A stretch of DNA of 64,000 nucleotides from Plutella xylostella. Lineage: Eukaryota > Arthropoda > Insecta > Lepidoptera > Plutellidae. The position numbers and the translations under genes are program-made. The notes beneath the pieces were generated by a model. The model was not told the DNA's origin, did not search any database, and was given only the letters and a program-made list of their open reading frames with translations. The stretch spans positions 8,804,001 through 8,868,000 of the forward strand of contig NC_064002.1 in NCBI RefSeq assembly GCF_932276165.1, written 5' to 3'. Positions 47,872-59,000 of this stretch are shown piece after piece; position 1 is the stretch's first letter; each line of letters begins with the position of its first letter.

Positions 47872-50210
47872 GAATGAAATCTGCTGAAGTGCATCGCAAT
47901 CTTGTGACCCCAGTGATAGCGTCGGCGTCGCTCTCGTTGAAAATTCATCAATTGTGTAAGTGATCAGTGATTTTATAAACTTAAAAAATTCAAAAGTCTG
48001 TACCAGATAAGTGTATTTACTTTTTTTACAAACTGACACTTGTTACATATCTATCACTGTAAATAGTGTTTATTTTAGTTCGGGTTGGTAGACATTCCTT
48101 GATTAGGGAATGTTGAATTGACTTCTAAAACGAAGTTTCTTGTGATTTGAACATGTTTCTAATTAATTTTTAATAAAAATCAAGCTTATGAACTAGGCAC
48201 GTAAAGTTATAAGTTTTAAGTATCAATTTCCACCTAGTTTGATTTATTAAGTAGATAAATTAGATTTAAGATCATCTTGTCAGTACAAAAATATGTTGTT
48301 TCTGAACCGCATTTTTGTGTAATTAAAAGTATGTAGGTATATATAAGCTGTAATGAGTCGAAAATATCATGACTTCTCAATTGGTTTTATAAATTGGGAA
48401 CATTGATATTTTCGTAAGCATGGGACTTTGTGTTTTCGTTGGTTGACATAAAAATCCGATTCAGTTACATCAGTCAGAGCGGGTATATTAGGTAAATGTC
48501 CCACCGCTGATTAGACACTTGTTTATTCTTAGTAATTAAATGTTTAGCTATGGAGAAAAAATGGGCCGCTCTACTTTAATCTCTAATATCTAACAATTCG
48601 TTATATTCTGAAGTTATCATAAGTTTAGTGTATTAATTACGATTTTTACCGTTTAAACTGATAGAAACGTACCTTACTCCATATATAGCGAAGTTATTGA
48701 TATTTAATGATAAACTAGGCACATTCAATTTTATACCCGGTATAATTTTTAGAAGGAAGTGATTGCGGCGACTGAGCGATTATTTAGGTATTTCGTTACT
48801 TTAATCACAAACCTACTGTAATATCATTCATCAGAAAGATTAATTGTCTAATATTGTTTGTGTTTATGACTATCTCGAATAAATTAGTTATTGATTCTTT
48901 TCGATTGCAATATCCTTTCATATTGAAAGTATGTTTCAATTGACAGAAAAAAGTGAATAACATTTGAGAATATAATTGTATGTTAGTGAAGATTGCTAAT
49001 TAGAGGCATTGTAAGTTCTTAATTGATTCTGTCGACAAATAGATAGATTAGGTTGTGATAGTAGATCTCTTCAACATTTCTTTGTTACTAAAACTGGAAA
49101 TACATTGAAAATTGTATAAGAATGGAATGTAATAAAAAATATTGGCCACATGTAGGTAGTTTAGAATGTGTAGTTAAAAGTGTATCCTGAAAGAGAAACA
49201 AGCAAATATGTGAATAATGATTTAAGCACAGAATGCCAATATACATTTTAGATGATTAATCGCAATAATAATTGAAAGCTACTGTAATTACATAGAAATA
49301 CTGTTTTAGGAATGGTTATTTGTTATTAATCGTTTAAATGAAACTGTGATATCAGATAAAATTGCTGCCTGTACATATATTTGCTTGATTACTCTATTTA
49401 ATACCTTGGAACAGAATATAAGTGTAAGCCTCACTTATTGACGTGTTTTGTGCTTGTGAACTTTATGGTATCGCGAATTTGTAAATGTATTCTAAATATA
49501 ATAAGGGTTTTACTTAATGACAGTGTTATTAATTCTTAGGATTTGGACCATAGTTTTGAGCACTGTTATAATTTAGTGTCAAATAAAATACACCTTAATT
49601 CACCAAGAACCAATAAGTCTATAAATACACTTATAGAAGTTTGAACTCGGTCGGTAGGAAAAAATATTTTTAAGTTTAGTATTATACATATTCTTAAATT
49701 TAGGTCGTCTTCTCTTTAACTGACTAGAGTAGCGAATTAATTTAGGTGCTTGCGACGTATACTAATGCGAGATATACATTTGTGCAATCATATAGTACGA
49801 TTACCTACGTCAGTCGTTACTATTTGCCCTTTTAATCATAACACCAATGAAATCTGCCTCATTTTGTATAAATTGAAATTTCATTCAAGAATAAAATCTC
49901 AATATAAGTGAATTATTATTGATATTCACTTTTAAATCTGGTAGCTATGTAATCATCTGCTTCCTATTTGTGATTCTAAATATGGAGCATAGTTTAAAAT
50001 AAATAAATCTTACACCTAAATAATAACTAATTATGTATTTTTCCACTGCCAGTATTTCAACATCCATGTAAATGTAGGAGAGTAAATTGGTAAAAGTAGA
50101 ATTAGTTCTGTTTTATTAGTATTGTAATAATTAAGTCAATATAAGTTAAATATGATTTTTGTAATAACATTTTTGTAATAAAAATCAAATTAATTCAATG
50201 GTACCAGCAT
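47872..50210 (+). other. Long AT-rich 3' UTR of jumu
   Basis: No ORF or repeat was recognised for 2.3 kb after the jumu stop. AATAAA occurs at about 48170 and at 50177-50182, the latter the more likely main end. The AT-rich, TGTAAATA/ATTTA-containing sequence fits a long regulated 3' UTR. Its extent is inferred. Confidence 0.45.
50177..50182 (+). terminator. Candidate distal polyadenylation signal of jumu
   Basis: AATAAA in a run of 'ttttgtaataaaaatc', about 770 bp before the next gene's start codon. Confidence 0.4.
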
Positions 50211-50947
50211 TTTACTTAAAACCCATTTAACATAAGCTGGCAAATGTAGAAGTTACATTAGATATACGCGGCATTAGACTAAATTCACCTAACTTTTGAA
50301 ACTTCTAAGTTTACTTTTTTTCGATTTTATTTTTATCCCATACACCCTGATCACACCTACCGAGTACAGTGGCCGAGACACAGGTCGAGGATCGGCCGAG
50401 CTTACTGTCTTGGTATGTGTAACAAGGGTAATAGCAAAAGTATTCTTCTTACTGAATACCTACTAAGCCGAAAAGGGATGACTCGGGGAAGAAAAATCTT
50501 TCTAAAGGCTGCTGCTGGATCCAATCATCTGGCTTGGATGGCTGGATGGAACCCAATGCCGATAGCATATTCCACACCCACAGTAGTCACATTGTGGTCA
50601 AACTACACTGCACAAAGAATTGAAAGAATTACTTATAATATGTACTTCTCTAACTCAGAAGCTGTTATTATTCTGAGACTCGGTTCGGTCTGTCTGTGGT
50701 TGACATATCTCTGGTCTGTGTTTTAGATATCACAGAGCGTGGAAGGAATATTTTCTCACAGATCCAATGACAAACAGATCACAGACCTTAATGTCTAGTC
50801 AACTGTCAAATTACCTACTGTGATGTGAATTCCGAGCTTGTGTTGAGTGAGGTTATGTTATTGTTTTGTGATCATATTCAATTAAAACAGCCCCTTTATT
50901 AATATTACGCTGTATTACTTACATGGAAAGGAAGTTATCTGCATAAA
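50211..50947 (+). promoter_or_regulatory. Intergenic region and probable promoter of misato
   Basis: It lies between the likely jumu 3' end and the misato ATG. A 103-codon ORF at 50415-50726 has no recognisable domain and is not called. No clear core promoter motif was seen. Confidence 0.35.
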
Positions 50948-52751
50948 ATGTCTACTCGAGAAATATTAACTCTACAATTTGGCCACTATTCCAATTATAT
51001 TGGTGCCCACTTTTGGAACATACAAGAGTTGAGTTTTGACTATACTGGCACAGCTAAAACTGAATGTAATCACGATATACTGTACAGGGAAGGTCAAAAT
51101 TTAAAAAGCGAAGTTACATACACGCCCAGATTACTGTTAGCTGATTTGAAGGGCTCATTGAGGACCCTGCCAGCTAGTGGAGGCCTGCCGGAAGAAACAG
51201 CTGCACCTGATGACGTCACGTGGGAACAAGTTGAAACAATACAAGAGCCTAAACCCCCGAAAAATGAATACTTACAGGACCTTGAATCGGAAACTCCAGC
51301 TGACCCTAAAGACTACAATCTAGATGAGGATGTCAAGTCATGGTCAGATTACTTATACCCAAGATTTCATTCCCGCACTGTTAATATTGTCAAGGAATAC
51401 CATGAAAGTGAAAATGTGAGTATGATCAGAATGGAATTTTCTGTACGTTGGAGTTGATATCCACCTGCCTTAGTTATACCTAATTCTCCACTGTATCTTA
51501 CATTTCCATTTCATCCACAATTTTTTTTCCTCTTCCAAGCACATTTCTGTAAACTAAATATTTAATTAATTTCTTTTACAGCAATCATTTGATATCTACA
51601 ATTCTGGTCGCTCATTATGGAAATCAGATTTTGGGGAAAGCTTCAGTGATAAGATCAGGAAATATGTTGAAGAGTGTGATAGCATGCAGGGATTCCAAGT
51701 GAACTTAGACAGCACAGATGCTTTTGCAGGCCTGGCCCTCGGCTGTGTGGAATATATTGCAGATGAATATTCAAAAACTATATTAGCACATCCTACAATC
51801 CCTTCCTACTTCACAGACAATAACCCTACATCTCCAGAAGAAAGGGAAAAATCTACTGTAAAGGATTCTGTTAGACTTGTCAATATTGCACTTTCAATGG
51901 AAGAGCTTTCACAGTATGCTAATATGTTTGTTCCTCTTTCTACTGGTGAAAAAGGATGGCGAAAACCAGGGAACCCTCGATCCTTTGAATATGTCAAGTA
52001 CAAACCAGATCTCTACTACCATTCATCAGCATTGTTGGCTTCAGCTCTTGACACTCTCAGTCTAAAGTATAGGTTTAAAAACGCAGCATACACATTGTCA
52101 GACCTTTGTGCTGATATGACCGGTTATGGAAGGAAAATGGTGGCAGCATCTTTAGGAATACCTTTTGCAATGCAGGAATCTAAATATTTGATTGAGCATC
52201 TAAATGAAGTAACTAAGCCTATTTACACCTGCATTACACCAAGCTGTAAAATTGCTACTGACAAAATATTTCAGCTTATAACAGTCCGTGGCATACCAGA
52301 AAACTTCTTGAAAGCAACAGATCAGAAAACAAAGCAAGCTAAAGAACAAATGGGTCTGGCTGCATATCGGTGTAACAGTCGGAAAGAGATGTTTGAATTA
52401 TATTTCCAGGCAAATAACTTCTTATCTGCCACTAACGTCACTATTGCTGAAAAGCCTTTAGAACTGAAGGGGCCATTCCCGAGAATATTTTCGGACTCAC
52501 TGGACAAGTATGGATTTGTTAAGGAAGATGCAAACAGTGAGAAAGCAGAAAGTGTTCCAGTAGTGAGTGGATATCACAATGGCAACTTCATGGCGGACAT
52601 GATAGAGAAACTGCACAGGGAGGTCAGCAGGATCAAGTTCTCCAAACTTCACAGGTTCAGGGAGGAGGGATTGGAAGAGGCAGAATTGAAGGAAAGCTTA
52701 GACAGACTAGCAGAATTTAAAGATAACTATGAAGATGACTTTGATTTATAA
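50948..52751 (+). CDS. mst: Misato (MSTO1) tubulin-like protein, 545 aa
   Basis: Two exons, 50948-51415 and 51582-52751, joined in phase 0 by a GTGAGT donor and a TTTTACAG acceptor. The N-terminus (EILTLQFGHYSNYIGAHFWN) is the Misato signature, a relative of the tubulin/FtsZ nucleotide-binding start. The middle part keeps the misato region GFQVNLDSTDAFAGLALGCVEYIADEY. The C-terminus has acidic and coiled-coil character (EEGLEEAELKESLDRLAEF). Length is close to the fly and human proteins (about 570). Drosophila Misato is linked to spindle/kinetochore microtubule growth, and human MSTO1 to mitochondrial fusion and distribution. It converges with the CHERP gene, with 337 bp between stop codons. 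Confidence 0.93.
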
Positions 52752-53088
52752 TACTTCTGTGATCTAACTAAAATAAATGAAGTACTTAAAATATTTGATT
52801 TGTAAGCTATTTTAATAATGTTAAAATAGATTGGCTGATTCTAATACAAGATAGTATAAATTTAGAGCTTTCAATTTCAGCGACAGTCACTGAATAATCT
52901 CAAAACTATTGAAAAATATTCACAACAGCTCTAAATTTATGCTGATTTGATTCAGAATAAAAGGTCAAAAATTAAAGAAAATAATTAAAAATTTCATTTA
53001 ACTTTTAATCAGGTTGATTTAAATAAAATAAATCATATCCCAACCACACAATCTCATTGTACACTACATTCACATAAAACTAACTACA
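52752..53088. terminator. Shared 3' region of convergent misato and CHERP genes
   Basis: AATAAA at 52772-52777 and 52956-52961 on the plus strand could end misato. On the minus strand ATTAAA variants at about 53002 and 52810 could end CHERP. A small inverted repeat (AAATTTAGAGCT and its inverse) lies at about 52858-52940. Confidence 0.45.
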
Positions 53089-56000
53089 TCACGTCATCTT
53101 TTCTAACGCTCTTTCTTTCATTCTGGATATAAATGCTGCACCTTTGTTCTTCCTGAAGTTTTCATAAGGATCGTTGAGGTTTACACCAATACCTGTGGAA
53201 ACATAATATTAGCATCAATTAAACATAGTTGTAAAGTCGTCAAGTCCGACAACTAGAAAAAATATCTACAATCGCTTTTAAATCAGGCTTGGCGCACCAT
53301 CCACACATAAGCTGAATATACATACAACTGTAGCTGTTAGCGACTCATGGCCCGAACCAAACAACACTGACCATACGACCACCCTATGTGTTTTTTACTC
53401 ACAAGCGCATTGGCAAGTGCACCGCCAGCGCGCTGACCTATGTGAAGAGGCGGCATAATATCCCAAACTCTCACAAAAATACCTGTTACAGTACAAAAAT
53501 AACTGTTTTGACTTTATGTATTTACCTTTGTACTGGTCCTGTCTATCCCGCACGTGGCCGCCGCTGATCGGCTCGGCGATGCCCTGCCCCGCGGCGCCCA
53601 GCCCGCCCGCGCTCCACCCCATCTTCTGCAGCATCTGGTGGCCCTTGTTCGTGGAGTCTATGCCACTGGTCGCTGGCGAGAATGTTGAGCCGCTGGAATG
53701 GGATGGTTGTGTTATTGTGAGTGTAAACAGCGTTTTTAAAGGGATAGTGAATACATAGAGTTCAAACGGAAGGTGGAAGGTATGGGAGTAAGAATTCATT
53801 ATTATTATGTTGTGTCGTTACCATCACGGGACCATGGGTCTCGGGCATTTGGAAGGCGTGCATGGGGCCGAAGCCAACATGTACAGGCCCATTTGACAAC
53901 ATCTTCATTATTTTCAATATATATGAAATGTGACACCAAGCAAAGATTTTCCCTGTGTAAACTATAGAAGTAAACCCAAGGAAAACCCCCGGTTAGTACA
54001 GGACTATTGTAGGATTTTGAGAAAACCAATACAGGTTTATGCAGTGTGGTGCTAAATGCCAGTCCATTTAGTAGTCCATAGTAACTAGGATTATGGAAGG
54101 ACTATAAGCCAAGTGTGTAGGGACAAATGCAACGTCCCCATGCATAATTAACAGGTAGAAAGTATAATTACAGGAAGCTCGGTGGGCTGGGTGATCTCGA
54201 GCGCTCGATTTTCCGAGATCTGTCGCGTTCTGTCGACCGGCTGCGAGATCGCGAGCGCGACCGCGACCTAGATCTTCTGCGACCTGCAACATAAAAAATA
54301 TTATTTATCTACCTCAAAGTTAGTTTATATTCATCACGAAACTCTTTAAACGCTAGGCTATCCCAGAGAAGAGTTAATTGTGGAGTGCTTACGTTATGAA
54401 GATGTTTATTTACGTAAAGTCAGGAGGTATGGGGAACACCGCCAGGGTGTCCACTCATAATGCTCCAAAAAATTCCCTGACTTTTCCCTGACTTTCCCTG
54501 ACCATTTCAGAATTTTTCCCTGACCAGAAATCTAAATAAACAAAAGCTTGATTTGAAAAATTTCCGTTAAATTGCTTCACACTTATTAAAAAAAACTTCG
54601 ACTGCGTAAATAAAAGTACAGGGGGCTGTAAAAAGTGTATATTAAGCCGAAAGAGGGTGACTCAGGCAGGTCATTTTGAACAACATAAAACTAACGAAAC
54701 AAGAATGCTTTTCCATATAAACTTTGTTCGCCAGTTGAAGTTTTACTATTTAGAAACAAAATAAATAATAGGCTACTTTACATCTTTTTTAAAGTAGGTA
54801 TAATATGATTAATATATGGTCTAATAGACCAAAAAAAAAACTTTATATTTTTTTTTGGACCTTGCAAATCGCAAACCTTTAACTTAAAAGTTCTACTTTT
54901 CATAAACAGGCGAAAACGGTGTCAGCCATATCTGTTTATAAATTATCACTTCTGTGACGTCACACGGGTAGAAAACAACCATTTGACATTTAACTAATGA
55001 CAACAAAGCTACGAGAATAGATAAAATATGTCGGAGTGACATTAGTTATTTTCAACCTTTCTGACATCACATCCTGTCACTTCGAGACCGTAATGGCGGA
55101 TAGCGTTTTCAGCATTCATTTTTTTAATGTATTTTTTTGGTTTTGTAATTCAATTTATGCCACCTTAGACATTTATTTCGTGAAATCAATATATTTCGGT
55201 TTTGTAAGGTAAACACTACAGCAAACACTCATTTATGGCGCCAAATTTTATATAAGTCAAGTAGCCTATTGCGAATTTCAAAAATTCGTAGAATATACAT
55301 GGGGTGACATTTCGGTTATATGTATAAGTACACCTACCACTATTGCAACATTCTGTATAGAAAGCAATGATAAATTAAGAATAAATAAGTACCTTGATTT
55401 TTTTGTACAACAAGTTTTAAATAAGTGTATGCCATAACGTGTAATTCTTTTTTGTAGTAGTAAAATTTTAAATGTCATTTTACTGTTAAAAAAAGTAATT
55501 AAAATTTTTGAAAAGTGGTATCTCAAGCTGGATCCATAGCTTATTATTGCAAAGTTTAGGGGTAAGTAATACGAGGTATAAAAACCAATAGTATAATATT
55601 GACAAGGTATACGCCCATATTATATAAATTTATTAAGTATAACGTTCACTGTGTATAACAAACGGAAGGTATAATTACTAAATACATAATTTCGTAAAGG
55701 ATAACGTTCAAAAAGTATAATTTCAATTGATATATCGATTAAAATGTATAACGTTCATAATATATAACGTTTATAACATATATTATTCAACGGATATAAT
55801 ATCATTATGTACTAATAATGAAAAAAAAAATATTGGAGCTATGTTGGGAGACGCTCCGCTCCACTTCGCTGCGCTCCGCTTTGCTTTTAACGAACATGTG
55901 CACCTAACACGCTCCTCCTCGCTTTGCTCGTCGTCGCACCTATCTATAGGTTTTGGTACTAGGGGTTTTCACAGCGTTATTATTATTTGAAGTTATGTTG

Positions 56001-59000
56001 GGGGACGCTCCGCTCCGCTTCGCTGCGCTCCGCTTTGGTTTCGACGAACATGTGAACCTAACACGCTCCTCCTCGCTTTGCTCGTCGTCGCACCTATCTT
56101 TAGGTTTTGGTGCTAGGGGGTTTGACGGCGTTGGGTAATAAAACACAGATTATGTGATATGAGAAGAACTTTATACAAAATGATAGTATATATTTTAATT
56201 GATATACGTAATGTATGTTATACGAATTGATATTAGTCCTCTTGACTTTTAGTTATTTTGATATTATATGAAATGTACGTTATACCAATTGAATCTTATA
56301 CCTTATGAAAATATAGATGTTGTTGTTATACGTAACGTTCATTATATGTTGTGAACGTTATTAATGTGAAATTATACATTTCGTTTTTATACGTCGCAAT
56401 ACGCACCCAAAGTTTAGTTTAGTACAGAGTATAAACTACTTTGACAGTACACTTCTCATTTATTTATTTTCAGAAAATGTGAGGTTGAATGCAGGTAGAT
56501 AAAATTAACTTTTTAATATAGTGTATAAAATTGTACTAGTGCCAGTAATCTAAGGGGCTTCAAAACCGAACTAACTCGAATAAAGCGTGTTTAGCTTTTT
56601 AAGTATGAGAATTGATCGATGAAATGAGCGCCGATACAGCGAGTCTACACCAACATGTTATATGGGGACTTATTTTTCATCACAAACTTCTAAAAGTCTT
56701 AAAACAAAAGTTGTTCAGAATGGCAAGCTGAGTCACTCTCTTTTGAAAGAAAGGGGTTTATACTTTGTTAAATATTAAAATGATCCCCTTAATTCAAAAG
56801 AAATTGAATTAAGGGGATCATTTTAATATTTAACAAAGTATAAACTGAATCTGCATACTGGCTTACGAGATTTTATTTTATGACTTATGTATTTGACGTT
56901 CAAAATAGAAAAAGAAAAACAATAACTAGTAAAGAAAAGAACTGCAATATTGCAAAAAAAGCCTTAACTAGTCATTTTTCCCTGACTTTCCAGGTGGCCC
57001 ACCAATTTCCCTGACTTTCCCTGACCACCTTGAGCTTCCCTGACTTTTCCCTGACTATCCCTGACTTTCCAGAAAGTGGACACCCTGCACCGCGTTCATC
57101 GGGTTCTAGGGGTAACTCATCGGCCCTTATGTAGTTGTCATATCATAATTTCAAGCATAAATTATAAGAAACTAGTCTAAGGACAAACCGTCTCGCTCTC
57201 GCCTCCACGCTGTGGACTTCCGCCGCGGCGACGGCGACCTCGACCGGGGACTTCTGGCGGGGGACCTCTTCTCTGGGGTTCTACTCTTTGATCTGTAAGT
57301 GAAGTTCGATTTAGCGCAATATATCACTGTGAAAAAGAGGGCACTCGCATGTTAGTGATTAGTATAAAACATAATACAAAAATTTACTATTTGATGGCAC
57401 ACTGGCAAATACCGCAATAAGTATCTTGAACAAGGAGCTGAAATTATCTTTACTTCATATAAAGGTAAATCTTGATATAAACTAAATTCAAAATATGGTA
57501 AAAGAAAAATGTAGGTTTCACATCCAGATTTTTTACCTTTCAAAACACCCTACAAATAATTTATACACCAATTTTTTTTTCAGCACTTAATGATGTAACC
57601 AACACCTTTCCTTGCAGGATTCAAATTAATTTATTCATCAAATACATTGTTTTCTAATACATCATTGAGTTTACTCCTACAAGTTTAAATAACCTGTGAC
57701 AGGAGAAACTCGCTCTTTGTCTACACTAACAATATATTTGTTAACAAATGAGTTTATTTTGATACTGATGATGATGATACTCACCTATAAACCCTGCCAG
57801 CCGGCGTGGGTTGTTTCTGCAGGTCCTTCGGTATGGGCGTGGGCGACCGCGACCGCTGGCGCCGCCCCGCCGCTATCTCCTCTTCCTTACGCTTGCGAGC
57901 CGCGTTCTTAGCCTTGTAGTACTCGTATAGACCTAGCTTCTCCCAGCCCTCGCTGTGGGTTTGGAATTTTGTTATTTTAAGTGATGTTATGTTGATGATC
58001 GTGAAGTTTTAAAGGCGGAACAAAAACCGTCGACAATCCGTAGTGATAAGAAGTAACGGATTTTAGTTTTTTTAGCCCTTCTTCCTGACGGCATCGATAA
58101 GATTACACGAAAAAAGAATAAAGCGGCATACGATACGACCGATAAAATAAGCTGGCTTATAGAAATGCCCATGCATATTGCCTAATCCAGAAGGATCAGC
58201 AAGATTATTGATATTGGTAATTAAACCTGAAAATGCAATTCAACAAATACCCTTGTAAGAAGGGTGGTTTTTTTATACATAAAGTGAAGAACAGAAATGT
58301 TACTAACTTGTCTCTTGGCCGCTCGTGGTTGGGCGCGGCGTAGAAGGCGTCGACGGCGGCCAACAATCTTTCATTAGGTGGCGCAGGCGGCGGCAACCGA
58401 ATCTTCTCAGGGTCTAGGGGTCTGTATCTATCTTCTTCCAGCTAAAAAGGAATAATTTGTTAGATAACAACATTTACATTAGGCATTGCTTATGTTGCAT
58501 TTTTAAGGTTACATTAGCCGTAGTAGTAGTAATATACACTTGAAAACATATTTACCATAATAAGAGGCACCATAAGGCCAGCTGGAAGTTCGAAGTACGG
58601 TACTGAAGGCATCAGGTCTTCATTGCATGTTTCTGGTACGTACGCGGGGTACCCCGGAGGTGGTTTGGTCAGATCTGGAAGACCATTCTGGAATGCCAAC
58701 AAAGCCGGGTCTTCTGGGACTTGGTATCCAGGCGGAGGCTGAGAGAAGTTAACGTTTGGCAAATGATGTGACAAATCTGGCTCTTCATGATTATCATGGT
58801 TTTTCTTGTTATTTGTGATGTGATCAAATGCTTGACTGTCAAAGCTGTTTTCGTTCCCACTCAAGCTGTTATTTGATTGGTAGTTGTCCCCACATTCGCT
58901 GCCGTAGTGTTGGTTGTTTGAGTTGTTGTACTTCTGCTCATATCCACCCATTTGCTGGAAGCTTTGGTCATTGTAAGAATTGTTTTGGTAGTTGTTCTGT

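Larger units (their letters stand above)
54443..57087. mobile_element. Non-autonomous DNA transposon, CAGGGTGTCCACT family, copy 2, with nested insertions
   Basis: Perfect 13-bp inverted ends CAGGGTGTCCACT and AGTGGACACCCTG, flanked by CACCGC on both sides (54437-54442 and 57088-57093), a likely 6-bp target duplication. Subterminal 'ttccctgac' repeats sit at both ends. Collinear with 4140-5320 once the insertions at 54767-55270 and 55560-56408 are removed. It has no transposase frame. It occupies most of the CHERP intron 57189-54283. Confidence 0.88.

Noticed and set aside
50415..50726. 103-codon plus-strand ORF upstream of misato
   Set aside because: No domain or homology recognised, and no splice or regulatory context.
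53516..53758. 80-codon plus-strand ORF
   Set aside because: It is antisense to the G-patch exon of CHERP and is a shadow frame.
55727..56146. Several ORFs over the CGCTCCGCT region
   Set aside because: They follow the 153-bp tandem duplication in a non-coding transposon and appear in overlapping frames.
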